Shown in pieces: positions 7,441-16,673 of a DNA stretch of 48,729 nucleotides. The first letter of the stretch is position 1. The number at the start of each line of letters is the position of its first letter. The DNA comes from a virus. The notes under the pieces are model-generated. The model worked only from the letters and a program-made list of their open reading frames with translations. It was not told the origin of the DNA and did not search any database. The DNA lies in the IMG/VR virus record IMGVR_UViG_3300045921_000054, positions 1-48,729 of that record, one strand, 5' to 3'. The translations under genes were made by a program, and so were the position numbers.

Positions 7441-8808
7441 CTACAAAATTAGTGACTCTATGGCTGTCTTTTTCATATTGTGGTAATTTTGACCGACATA
7501 AATTCTAGTTGGAAATGTTCGATCTTCTTCAAGAACTTCAATTGTTTTAACTAAAATTTCTTCACCGTCGTCAGGACACCAATCAATCAAAATACTATCG
7601 TAAGTATAGAGTACTACCTTAGACTTAGCGTTAGAATATTCAGGCTTCAGGTCATAAAGGCTTTTAAATACTACTTCGGTTTCCGTTAATTGTAATAGAT
7701 AGTTGAATACCTTTGCAGGAGATGGATTGTCTATATTCTGTAAGTAAACTGGCCTACCTAATATAGAGTAAATTAGTCCTTTCTCATTGATCAGCTTCCA
7801 TATATCATCTGTATATTGATAAATTGCCTGAAAGAAAGGGATGGGATTTTTCATTCGAGTATCACTGTATAAGTGACGGAATGTTATCTTTTTACCTTCA
7901 TCGTATAGTTCAGGTGTTATTTCGTCAGTTTCAAAATATTGCTTAGCCAACATTTCATGCACAGGTTTATCTGTTAACTGATAATTCATCAGTTTTGCGG
8001 CTAATCTTAGGTGGAACGATTCAAAATCAATTAAAACCATTTTTCCATTTGGAAATCTGCTAGTAAAACATTCACGACTTCCATCTGATTTATTAAGAGC
8101 TGAAAAGTTTATCCCGCCCCAACTATTGGACACTCGGCCCGCAGCTGTATATGGATTATACCACGAATATACCAATCCATTTTTTATTAAATTTTTAGAC
8201 TTTTCTCCAAAATGTTTAACAAATAATTCTTCATCAACGTGAATTCCCGAAGATTCAATAAAATGGCAAACAGGTAAGATGATATTATTCAATGCAGAAT
8301 TATAATAGTCTTTTGAACTATGCATATTATAATTCATTATATCAATTACTTGCTGCCCATACTCCATTAATGTCATCAAAGGAATTGATTTATTCACATT
8401 TTTGATATTACTAAACTTTGACTGAATAGTGCTCATCGTTAGTGGTCGTAATACGTCAAAATCTATCATTTGACCACGTAAATATTGTATTGATTGGAAA
8501 TCAACGATAGGTGATTGAATTTCCGAAAATGCATGCATTAGAAATCTAGAATAAGGTGTTATCCATCTAGAAGGAGTCAATTTTGATACCCACTCGCGGG
8601 GGATAGACAATGCATCGTTATGACTAAATGGTAACACGTACAAAGTGCTGTCTCCAAAAATTTGTAAAATCAAAACGCTCGGGGCGTTTATGACCGGATT
8701 ATCTTTTATAGAAGAGAAGATTGGAACAGCAAATACTACTTTATCATATAGATTTTTTTCTAACTCATTAAACTCGGTTTTATTTTCAACAATAACCATT
8801 TTAGACAT
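7441..8808 (-). CDS. Short family-A (Pol I-like) DNA polymerase with degenerate N-terminal exonuclease region
   Basis: 455 aa; DNA synthesis. The C-terminal half has the Pol I landmarks in order: AAGRVSNSWGGINFSAL (223-238), motif A LIDFESFHLRLAAKL with Asp261 and Arg268, motif B GKKITFRHLYS with Lys306, Phe310 and Tyr314, ILGRPVYLQNID (349-360), NYLLQLTETE with Gln373, and motif C LYTYDSILID with Asp404. The glutamate that usually follows the motif C aspartate is Ser405, and the first Arg of motif B is not seen. Residues 20-160 loosely follow a 3'-5' exonuclease layout but lack the Asp-x-Glu metal motif, so proofreading is probably absent. T4 itself uses a family-B polymerase; whether this is the main replicase or an accessory enzyme cannot be told here. 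Confidence 0.8.
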   Translation of the reverse strand: MSKMVIVENKTEFNELEKNLYDKVVFAVPIFSSIKDNPVINAPSVLILQIFGDSTLYVLPFSHNDALSIPREWVSKLTPSRWITPYSRFLMHAFSEIQSPIVDFQSIQYLRGQMIDFDVLRPLTMSTIQSKFSNIKNVNKSIPLMTLMEYGQQVIDIMNYNMHSSKDYYNSALNNIILPVCHFIESSGIHVDEELFVKHFGEKSKNLIKNGLVYSWYNPYTAAGRVSNSWGGINFSALNKSDGSRECFTSRFPNGKMVLIDFESFHLRLAAKLMNYQLTDKPVHEMLAKQYFETDEITPELYDEGKKITFRHLYSDTRMKNPIPFFQAIYQYTDDIWKLINEKGLIYSILGRPVYLQNIDNPSPAKVFNYLLQLTETEVVFKSLYDLKPEYSNAKSKVVLYTYDSILIDWCPDDGEEILVKTIEVLEEDRTFPTRIYVGQNYHNMKKTAIESLIL

Positions 8809-8810
8809 AT

Positions 8811-9206
8811 TTAGAATTCTCTATAAAATTGAAGCATATTTCGTATTTTAAACTTCAGTCCTGGTAAAACTTGCATAGCTCTTTCAAGACTTGCTCTATT
8901 AGAAGATTCTACTCCAATATAAGTTCGTAGATTTCCTTTGAACTCATCTTCTTTTTTACCAGATATTCTCCATTCCATTTCTACTGTAGTATGTAAGTTA
9001 CTTAACCTAATAAAATTATAGTCAGCCTTACTCAATTCTCGTATTTCAGAAGATTTGGAATTTGATCTCTGTGCAAAATAACGAGTAATATACCCTTTGT
9101 CAAGATCTGACTTGGAAATTTTTGGAATATAATCATATTTTGGTAAATTTACTAGTACCAATCCAGCGGCGCCGTTTATTCTGTTATAATCTTCAATGTC
9201 GCTCAT
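8811..9206 (-). CDS. Protein of unknown function next to the hub gene
   Basis: 131 aa with no recognised family. Soluble, slightly basic, alternating strand-like segments (AAGLVLVNLPKYDYIP, HTTVEMEWRIS, LRTYIGVESS) and a basic C-terminal helix ending FKIRNMLQFYREF. Its ATG overlaps the stop of the large hub gene by four bases (ATGA), indicating translational coupling. It may belong to the tail block as a small baseplate partner. The next gene downstream is the polymerase, so it marks the boundary between structural and replication genes. Confidence 0.65.
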   Translation of the reverse strand: MSDIEDYNRINGAAGLVLVNLPKYDYIPKISKSDLDKGYITRYFAQRSNSKSSEIRELSKADYNFIRLSNLHTTVEMEWRISGKKEDEFKGNLRTYIGVESSNRASLERAMQVLPGLKFKIRNMLQFYREF

Positions 9207-12200
9207 CTAGGTACTCCTTCAAACCATAAAAGTTTAAATATTGCACGTAATCTTGTATACCATCCTTCTGGTGTAATATTATCAGTTATTTGTGTTATTT
9301 GAAAGCACCCATATTCTTCATAAATAAATGGTAATTTATCTACTAAGAAAGAGTCAGAAATAGAAAATCCAGATATACCCGGTATTACCAACTCTATCTT
9401 AGCGGTTGTTGGAAAAGGTGCTATAAAGTTGTTTTGTGGAGGTGTTAATGACATACCATCTTTCAAAATTTCACGTCGCATTCTAGAAGGATTTGGATGT
9501 ATTAAACCTTCTATAAGGAAATTTTGAAACTTTTCTCTTATTTTTGCAAGCTCGGCTGCCTCAGCTTTTGCAATGGACTCGGCCTCTTCAAACTTATCAA
9601 TATTTTCTATAGTTGGAGAAAATAGTGGTTCATTAGGATCTATTTCTATATTATTTCGTTCCGCTTCTAATATTTTAAATGCTTCATAATGTTCAACAAA
9701 CTTTTTAACATATGATTGATTGGGAAATTCGTTAGCTGGTATTTTGTTTAGTAAATACCCAGGCTCACATTCTCCATTTTTATCAAATCTAGCACAATAT
9801 CTACCAAGTCGTTCTGTTGTTCTGCGTCCACCTATTCCAGGCCCAGCATTATACATCGATGCTGCATCACGAATATCTGCATCCGGGTATTTTAAAGCAG
9901 ACTCAATTAACATATCTTTAAAATATTTAGTGCCCAATCTAATGTTAAGATCTGGGTCTTGTAGTCTGGCACGCCAACTTCTAAAAAACTCTGTTTCATC
10001 AACCTGTCGAGATGGTATATCTTTATAAGTTATATTAATTTTTTTAGCAACTCCTTGTGCCGTTTCAGATAGTAGCTGCATCAAACCAAAGCTTTTATCT
10101 TTCGTATATACAACACCGGTAACTGGGTCTTTTTTATTTTCCGTTCTTTCCGCTCTGGGGTTACCATCTGACTCTATTGCAATAATGGTTCTAATAGCAA
10201 TTGGGTCTACACCAAATTCTGTTGCATATTTTTCAATTTTATTATTGTATTGAAGTGTTTTTAAATATCGAGTTTCAATACTCTTTTTAATCTTTACAGG
10301 TTCACCTGTATTTGATGTAGATACGGTTGGAGTTAAGGTTTTATCTACTTTAGAAGGTTCACCTATTCTTGAACCGGCGGATGTATTTCCTATATTTGAC
10401 GTAACACCTAATGTGTTAACGTCTGATCCTAGTTGATTAATAGTACGTTGTTCTTGTCCTCTCTGGTCTGAGGCATCAAATGATTGTGGTCCGTAAAAGT
10501 AATTTGAATTAGACGGCGGATTACGAAGTTTTTCAGATATTATATCTGTTAAATTTGTCCAATTCATTGCAAACGCAAAATGAGAAGTAGTTCCTATGAG
10601 TGGATACTTCTCCAATAAACGTTTTCTTTCTTGAGGCGATCTTGATTTAAAAGACGCAATAAGTGCCATTTGAGTGGTGAGTTCTGGAGGAAATGCCGAA
10701 TCAAACTCAATTGATGTAGTTTCTCCCTGCGATCCTTCATTAAAAATATAAAACATTGATCGAGAAACGCCGTCAAGTGATCCTCCATTATAATCAACTA
10801 TTCTAAATCTTCCTAAATCATCATCAAAAAATAAGATTAGATTCCAAAAATTTCCAGATGCTATATTCATTTCTATTAAAATACTACGCAATGCCTGTTC
10901 TACTGTAAGGGATGATTCAAAAACTCGTTTAATCATACCCGTATTTAACCAAACACCTCTATTCAATGATGCCTGTCCAGGGTTTTTACTAGAGTCACTA
11001 AAATCACCAGTTGGTATTAATTCAGGTGTATCAAATGAAAATCCGCCTGTTAATGGGCTATAGTAGTTTAATCTATCACCCGCTATATATGAGTTGTATA
11101 TTAACATTCTATTGGGGTCAGTAGATTTCAGTTTTTTACTAAACCCCACAAGATTTTCATCTTTTGCAGTTGGTAGTGTTCTAAGAAGTTCTTCCTTTGA
11201 TCCAGGCGGTATTGTAAGATCTACAATAGTAGGTAATACTACATTTAAAAAGAATGGAATTGTGATAAATGTTCTATCGTATCCAGACACTCCATAATCA
11301 TCATCTTCTGATTTTACTTCAAATTCAGTTCTAGACAAAGGTCTGTTTCCTACTCCAGTATCAACAGTTACAACAACAGATTTTTCTCTTTTATTTTGCT
11401 TTTTTTTCGTAAAATATGCTATATTTCCTGACTTCCACCACTTTTCAGATGTAAGTAATCCAGTAAATGCTGAATCTTCTTTGAAGAAGTCGTGAATAGT
11501 CGTAATACTACCATCGGCAGGGTTTGTGTCAGACACTGCCTTTGTAGAAGTCATATCATTACGAATGCCCCACAAATATTCACCTGCACTATATACAAAA
11601 GTGGTAATTTTATACACATTGCGCATTGCATCAAATTCTATTTTAAAATTACCAACCACACCAATCATAAAATCATAGTTACCAGATGATGGTTTTACAT
11701 AATTTTCAATAATATAACTTCTACCACCCTTATAGGCAGCAATTAATTCATCATCTATGTTTTTATGATTAAATTTGAGTGGATATACAGGAATAATTTT
11801 TGACTCTGATCCTGCAGGATTTGTATTTACGTAAGTATTACCCCACTCTAATACTACAAATGATCCAATCACCATAAAGTGGTGACGTAAAAATTCAAGT
11901 TGTTGTTTATTATAACAAATCCACTCTACAGTAGCTATGATAGGAGCACCCATAGCTCTTTTATTAATAGAAACACTAGTAACACCAGGGCTTGGATGAA
12001 CCCCCCTTCCAATTACTTCTGTTTGTTGTTTTTCTACATTACGAACTATTACTTCTGCATTTTCAGTTTGTTGCGGAGTTAAATTTTCAAAAATAGATCG
12101 ATCAAACGTTAAATCATCAGCATATATATTTTTTTGTATATAGTAGTTTTCATCAGTCACATCTGGAGAAGTATTTTGTATATATCCATAACCAACAAAT

Positions 12201-12448
12201 TCACGATCTCCACCATATACTAAATCAAAAATATTTGCAGATTTATTTTCATAACCATGCAACCCTAACGTAAAATAACGATAATTCGTAGAATTACCTA
12301 ATGAATTAACATCTTCTTTGCATGATGTAAATCGTACAAAAGGAGATGAAATTGTTGGGTATAGATTAGTTTTTCTTCTAATTAATTCTTCACGAACAAA
12401 CCGTCGTAATGAATTTATGTTTGGAAATGGCTTTCGATCTTCTGCCAT
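9203..12448 (-). CDS. Baseplate hub/tail-tip protein with embedded lytic transglycosylase domain
   Basis: 1081 aa. The N-terminal two thirds are beta-rich and resemble tail hub proteins. A soluble lytic transglycosylase domain spans about 736-925: FGVDPIAIRTIIAIESDGNP with candidate catalytic Glu759, KSFGLMQLLSETAQG (substrate-groove GLMQ) and AASMYNAGPG. It should cleave peptidoglycan at penetration. A helical linker rich in Glu and Ala follows near 940-980, then a C-terminal hub-like segment with ITPEGWYTRLRAIFKLL, typical of tail proteins. In T4 the lysozyme is in gp5 and the hub in gp27; here both roles may be in one chain. The gene lies between the LysM-like gene and the 131-aa gene. Confidence 0.8.
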   Translation of the reverse strand: MAEDRKPFPNINSLRRFVREELIRRKTNLYPTISSPFVRFTSCKEDVNSLGNSTNYRYFTLGLHGYENKSANIFDLVYGGDREFVGYGYIQNTSPDVTDENYYIQKNIYADDLTFDRSIFENLTPQQTENAEVIVRNVEKQQTEVIGRGVHPSPGVTSVSINKRAMGAPIIATVEWICYNKQQLEFLRHHFMVIGSFVVLEWGNTYVNTNPAGSESKIIPVYPLKFNHKNIDDELIAAYKGGRSYIIENYVKPSSGNYDFMIGVVGNFKIEFDAMRNVYKITTFVYSAGEYLWGIRNDMTSTKAVSDTNPADGSITTIHDFFKEDSAFTGLLTSEKWWKSGNIAYFTKKKQNKREKSVVVTVDTGVGNRPLSRTEFEVKSEDDDYGVSGYDRTFITIPFFLNVVLPTIVDLTIPPGSKEELLRTLPTAKDENLVGFSKKLKSTDPNRMLIYNSYIAGDRLNYYSPLTGGFSFDTPELIPTGDFSDSSKNPGQASLNRGVWLNTGMIKRVFESSLTVEQALRSILIEMNIASGNFWNLILFFDDDLGRFRIVDYNGGSLDGVSRSMFYIFNEGSQGETTSIEFDSAFPPELTTQMALIASFKSRSPQERKRLLEKYPLIGTTSHFAFAMNWTNLTDIISEKLRNPPSNSNYFYGPQSFDASDQRGQEQRTINQLGSDVNTLGVTSNIGNTSAGSRIGEPSKVDKTLTPTVSTSNTGEPVKIKKSIETRYLKTLQYNNKIEKYATEFGVDPIAIRTIIAIESDGNPRAERTENKKDPVTGVVYTKDKSFGLMQLLSETAQGVAKKINITYKDIPSRQVDETEFFRSWRARLQDPDLNIRLGTKYFKDMLIESALKYPDADIRDAASMYNAGPGIGGRRTTERLGRYCARFDKNGECEPGYLLNKIPANEFPNQSYVKKFVEHYEAFKILEAERNNIEIDPNEPLFSPTIENIDKFEEAESIAKAEAAELAKIREKFQNFLIEGLIHPNPSRMRREILKDGMSLTPPQNNFIAPFPTTAKIELVIPGISGFSISDSFLVDKLPFIYEEYGCFQITQITDNITPEGWYTRLRAIFKLLWFEGVPR

Positions 12449-12449
12449 A

Positions 12450-12725
12450 TTAACCTCTTGGTATTATGATATCTCTATTAGGTGGAATATTAATTGACCC
12501 ATTTACTAAATTATTAGCAGATGCTATTCTCCACCAAGACTGTGCTGAATTTAAGTATTTATATGCCAATGTATCAAATCTGCGAACATCGCTTCTATCA
12601 GGTTTTATATCAGTAAGTTCGTCTACAGTAACTTTTATTGGACGTGTTGATTTATATACTACACGACCATTAGGTAGTTTTTTAGTTTCAAGTTTAACAT
12701 ATCGATCTTGCGGACGACTACTCAT
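12450..12725 (-). CDS. LysM-like baseplate protein (gp53/gpX type)
   Basis: 91 aa. The second half reads RFDTLAYKYLNSAQSWWRIA, then NNLVNGSINIPPNRDIIIP, the LysM-like layout seen in small baseplate proteins such as T4 gp53 and P2 gpX: a helix with WW, then a hydrophobic strand ending in IP. The N-terminal half is basic and may wrap neighbouring subunits. It sits between the 626-aa tail protein and the hub, the usual place for this protein in contractile phages. Starts 14 bases after the upstream stop. Confidence 0.72.
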   Translation of the reverse strand: MSSRPQDRYVKLETKKLPNGRVVYKSTRPIKVTVDELTDIKPDRSDVRRFDTLAYKYLNSAQSWWRIASANNLVNGSINIPPNRDIIIPRG

Positions 12726-12739
12726 ATTGTATCTCTATT

Positions 12740-14620
12740 TTATGGTTGTGGAATATTAGAAGCACCAGTTACTTGACCAGATTGAGCTCTTTCTGGATCA
12801 TATGCATAAAATGCATCGCTAGATGACCTAACTTCAGAATTTTCTAACAATACCAACGAAAGATTAGCTCTTATACCCATTGGTACTTGTTCATTTATAT
12901 CCCACGTATAATTATCTTCTATGATATTTGACAACGATTCTATAAATGCTGGCTGATTTCTATACAAGTTTCCAAGTGTAAACTTTATAAGTGGAGGAAC
13001 CATAAATTTGTTATTAACGCTATATTTAGATGGGAAACACAATCCGGTAAGATATTGTACACGTTGTCTTACAGTACGTAGTTCACTTTTACCAAGTGCA
13101 TACACAACTAGAGAGAATTGAAGTTTACGAATAGCTCCTGTATAGGTAATATTACGATCAATACGACCAATATACTTAACCGTATATTCAAATTCTGGAA
13201 TAACACTTTCTGTTAGTCCAGCTATATTTGCTCTAAATGGAACTGCTACTGAATTTACATAATCATAAAAATATAAGTCTACTAAACCATTGTTCTTTAA
13301 ATTAATGCTTTCTTCTGAACCAAAATAGAATGTCTTACCTCTATTGAATAGATCACCGTATTTTGTACCACGTACACGATCTGACCCATTTTGTGAAAAG
13401 TCTTCATCACGGCTCAAATTTTTGGTAAGATAGCCCATAGGGTTTGCTATAGATCCAGTTGTAGCTCTCCATTTTGCTAAAGATTGAGCTATCGTATCTT
13501 GACGAGATACTGTTTGATTTCTTATAAGTCCACCCAATCCTTGACTACGTAAAGCATTAGCTAATATATCAACTTCTTGTTGTGTTTCTTTTCTACCTAA
13601 AACTTCACTTTGAACTGCTTCTATTTTTTCAAGATTATTGCTTTTTTGCAGTAATGAGGATACTGGTTTAAATCTTGGAATTCTTGATCCTTGTAAAGTT
13701 ATTGGTCTGTTATTTGTATCTAAATACCCATTAACGCTATCTTTACTAGTAATAAAGTACTGTTGAAGTTTACTTTCTTGATCAGTTACTTTAATAACAG
13801 TTCGTCCACCAAATAATTGATTTACTTCTCTTGCCACTTCATTGCGTACTTTTCGCAATCCACTGTTTAATAATTTAATTGCATTACGAGGATTTGCAGT
13901 GGCAATAGATCCAACAACCCCTCGTAGTTCTTGAATACCTGTTAGCCCTTGAGGACGTATAGACTGGTTTAAGTATACGCTATATAATCCACCTCGACCA
14001 TCAATATTAAGTTCAGGTCTTTCATTGACACCCAAAATACCATTTGAACCTATTTGAGTCACCGTTCGGTAAATCTGTAATCCCTCACCAATAACCCGTG
14101 TAATGCGATTAGACGGAATTATTCTAATTAATGATCGAAGAATATTTGACTGCGGTGTTATTCCGGCTAATACATTATTGTATGTTTCTTTATGAAGTCT
14201 ACCAGCATAACCAGCAGATGGAACAGCACTATCTGCTAATATTAAATCTTTTGCAGCTAAAATATTACGACGAATACGAAGATTCATCGTGTTTGGATTA
14301 ACATTGCTTAATACGAATAGTGGGTTTATTAAACGAGTTTCAGTAAAAGTATTACCAGTTTGAAGAATTGTTTCAGTGCGATAAAACTCTTTCCCACGAC
14401 CTGTGCGACCAAACGTCAAGAATCGATCATATTGATTCCGAGCAGCTTGCGCTGGAAAAAATCGACTGGTGTTACGTTGGTCTCTTCGAGGATCGTTTGG
14501 CAGCTTAAATAAAAATGGTTGTCCAGAACCATCTTGTGCTGGATACTTTGTATAAAGTTCTTGTTGTCGTTCTAAAAATCTTTCTTCTAGTCCTTTGAAA
14601 ATTGCCACAGTGTTCTCCAA
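12740..14620 (-). CDS. Tail-tube-proximal or baseplate structural protein
   Basis: 626 aa, no enzyme motifs. The first 400 residues are rich in Arg, Asn and Gln with repeated helical stretches. The last 200 residues carry a pattern I associate with baseplate/tube-initiator proteins of myoviruses: EFEYTVKYIGRIDRNITYTG, IRKLQFSLVVYALGKSELRT, VPPLIKFTLGNLYRNQPAF, then DNYTWDI. These recall tail-tube-like beta domains. The position directly after the tape measure and before the LysM-like gene agrees with a tube cap or hub-associated role. Exact T4 counterpart (gp48, gp54 or another) cannot be assigned by eye. Confidence 0.65.
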   Translation of the reverse strand: MENTVAIFKGLEERFLERQQELYTKYPAQDGSGQPFLFKLPNDPRRDQRNTSRFFPAQAARNQYDRFLTFGRTGRGKEFYRTETILQTGNTFTETRLINPLFVLSNVNPNTMNLRIRRNILAAKDLILADSAVPSAGYAGRLHKETYNNVLAGITPQSNILRSLIRIIPSNRITRVIGEGLQIYRTVTQIGSNGILGVNERPELNIDGRGGLYSVYLNQSIRPQGLTGIQELRGVVGSIATANPRNAIKLLNSGLRKVRNEVAREVNQLFGGRTVIKVTDQESKLQQYFITSKDSVNGYLDTNNRPITLQGSRIPRFKPVSSLLQKSNNLEKIEAVQSEVLGRKETQQEVDILANALRSQGLGGLIRNQTVSRQDTIAQSLAKWRATTGSIANPMGYLTKNLSRDEDFSQNGSDRVRGTKYGDLFNRGKTFYFGSEESINLKNNGLVDLYFYDYVNSVAVPFRANIAGLTESVIPEFEYTVKYIGRIDRNITYTGAIRKLQFSLVVYALGKSELRTVRQRVQYLTGLCFPSKYSVNNKFMVPPLIKFTLGNLYRNQPAFIESLSNIIEDNYTWDINEQVPMGIRANLSLVLLENSEVRSSSDAFYAYDPERAQSGQVTGASNIPQP

Positions 14621-14623
14621 ATG

Positions 14624-16414
14624 TTACCCGTATACACGACCAGCAGCATCAGCAATCTTATCAATGCTTACACTTACTTCCTTGTTACCGTTTTGAGCAG
14701 ACATCTTTTGAAGAATTCTGTTTTGTTCCATTAACAGTTCTTCGCTTCGTTTACGTGCCATATCTCGTAATGTTTGAAGTTTTGCTCTTTCATCAACCGT
14801 TGATTGTAAACTTTGTTGAGATGGTGAAGTTAATGTACCATAGATAGCACCAGCTCCTGCACCTATTAAACCACCTGCAAGTGGTCCAAGTCCAGGTATA
14901 AATGATCCAATCGTAGCTCCAATAGAACCAAATTGTAAAGCACTTCCAAGCGCATTACCTAAAACAGCATACTTTGGCGAATCTCCCAATATTGACTTAA
15001 TACCACTACCAGCAAGATACCCCAGTCCACCAAGCCCAAGTTTCCCAAGACTCATCGGTAATCCTTTTAAATAAGGAAACATCTTTGACAGCATAGCAGC
15101 TGATCCAGCTGCTGTTGCAGCAGCTCCAGCTGCTGCTTGAGTTGCAGCGCCTGCGGCAGTAGTTGCTATATTTGCTGCACCTGCTGCAGCAGCAGTTGTT
15201 TGTGCAGCATTTATTCCAAATCTTGTTAATACAGATTGAAGAGTTCCACTAGTTAATAGATTTTTAAATGCTAAATTGGTAAATAATAATGTTACAGCAG
15301 TAGTAATTGCTGCTGTTAATGTTTTTAAACCACCAATAGCATTAAATAAACCTTCTGTAAATCTTTGTAATCCATCAATGGCTTTTTCCTGTGCTTCGCC
15401 CATTGCCATTTCTGGGGGTTTACCTTGTAAAATATTTTGTAGTTGTGCGTCATCAAAACCAAACGTTCTAGTTAGTGCATTACGAATAGAACGTGGAAGT
15501 TGATTTATATTTTGAATCCCTAATCCACGAATTTGAGAAGACAGTATTTCAGCTACTTGATCTGGTGTTCCGAATTGAGCGGCATATAACGCTTCATCTA
15601 AATTAAATCCAACACCAAACATGGATTGTAATTCTGATTGAGCAATCAATGTTTTTTCAAAATCTGATACAAGATTATTTGAAATATCATTTGCTTTTGA
15701 AAGAGAAATAGCAGTTCGTTGAGCTACTAATCCAGCGTTTGCCATTTCCCGAGCACTTCTACCAATATATTGTGCTGCTACATTTGCGTTTTCAGCAAGT
15801 TGAAGAATAACATCCCGCATTGGGATTCCAAATTTTTCTTGTACACCACGTGCTGCATTTTCAAGATCTTTTATAAACCGTTCATTAAATCCGCTCATAC
15901 GGTAAAACATAGCACTAATCTTACCAGCGTCTTGAGCACTTAATCCAGCGGCATTCATTAAATCACCAGTATACTGGCGTAGTAGTTCATTACCTCTAAA
16001 AGCAAGTGCTTTTGCAAGAGCACGTTCAATTCGAGCGGATGAAAGAGGTGTTATAACTCTTCCAGACAAAAGACTCTGTAATGAATCAAAGATTGATGTA
16101 ACAGAAGTTTTTATTGCAAAATACAGACTTTCGCCGGCTTGACGAGCATCATCAGCAACAATTCCAACTGTATTAAGTATTGTTGCTATGGCTCCATTGA
16201 GTGCTGCTGAAAACAATAAAAATTTGTTTGTTAGCAACGCTACTTTAAACCTAGCTTCAATTATTTTAGATTCCAATTCTATAATTGCATTTATTATTTT
16301 ATCTTGTACTCCCTGCTGTATTTTTTGTACTTGTTCGGGAGACAAGGCAGATGAAACTATGTTTAAAGGCAACGCCCCGTACAGTAAATTAGTAATTCCA
16401 AATAATCCTTGCAT
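14624..16414 (-). CDS. Tail tape measure protein
   Basis: 596 aa, almost the length of T4 gp29 (590). It sets tail length and is held inside the tube. Long helical stretches (residues about 25-330), then hydrophobic segments (TLTAAITTAVTLLFTNLAF near 365-385), an Ala-rich run near 405-440 and a Gly/Ala-rich membrane-like segment (GSIGATIGSFIPGLGPLAGG near 510-530) that could form the DNA channel in the host membrane. It ends with a Gln- and Glu-rich helix. It lies just after the tail assembly chaperone genes, the canonical order. The T4 gp29 equivalence rests on size, composition and context. Confidence 0.85.
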   Translation of the reverse strand: MQGLFGITNLLYGALPLNIVSSALSPEQVQKIQQGVQDKIINAIIELESKIIEARFKVALLTNKFLLFSAALNGAIATILNTVGIVADDARQAGESLYFAIKTSVTSIFDSLQSLLSGRVITPLSSARIERALAKALAFRGNELLRQYTGDLMNAAGLSAQDAGKISAMFYRMSGFNERFIKDLENAARGVQEKFGIPMRDVILQLAENANVAAQYIGRSAREMANAGLVAQRTAISLSKANDISNNLVSDFEKTLIAQSELQSMFGVGFNLDEALYAAQFGTPDQVAEILSSQIRGLGIQNINQLPRSIRNALTRTFGFDDAQLQNILQGKPPEMAMGEAQEKAIDGLQRFTEGLFNAIGGLKTLTAAITTAVTLLFTNLAFKNLLTSGTLQSVLTRFGINAAQTTAAAAGAANIATTAAGAATQAAAGAAATAAGSAAMLSKMFPYLKGLPMSLGKLGLGGLGYLAGSGIKSILGDSPKYAVLGNALGSALQFGSIGATIGSFIPGLGPLAGGLIGAGAGAIYGTLTSPSQQSLQSTVDERAKLQTLRDMARKRSEELLMEQNRILQKMSAQNGNKEVSVSIDKIADAAGRVYG

Positions 16415-16418
16415 TTAG

Positions 16419-16673
16419 TTACGCTCTAGGTAATGAGTTTTTCATAGATTCTTGTTCTTGCTTTTTAACTTTTACAAATTCGTTAATATAAAACTCACGT
16501 AACCAAACAGGTAACTTATACAAAGTTTCCCAACTCCAGGCACCATTGCTAAACGTTACCATATTAAATAAAGACATATGAAGTGACTTTTTATAATCTG
16601 ATGTCAGGCCAAAAAAACTTAGGCCCAAGGGCAACCTCCCTATTGCCAACGGCACCACATTTAGGACATTCAA
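16419..16673 (-). CDS. Tail assembly chaperone, C-terminal frame, probably made by ribosomal frameshifting
   Basis: An 84-codon open frame that overlaps the end of the 253-aa gene in the +1 frame. The overlap part is not protein-like, but after the shared Phe-Phe the frame gives a convincing domain: GLTSDYKKSLHMSLF, SWETLYKLPVWLREFYINEF and a Lys/Glu helix, the type of small domain fused to tape-measure chaperones. No good independent start exists: the frame opens at TTG, and the first internal ATG has no ribosome site. The simplest reading is a fusion with the 253-aa protein through a slip at the T7 run. It stops five bases before the tape measure gene, as expected for its dedicated chaperone. 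Confidence 0.7.
   Translation of the reverse strand: MNVLNVVPLAIGRLPLGLSFFGLTSDYKKSLHMSLFNMVTFSNGAWSWETLYKLPVWLREFYINEFVKVKKQEQESMKNSLPRA

Noticed and set aside
16419-16673. Independent TTG start at 16673 for the 84-codon frame
   Set aside because: No ribosome site, and the residues before the Phe-Phe junction are not protein-like. A frameshift product explains the frame better.
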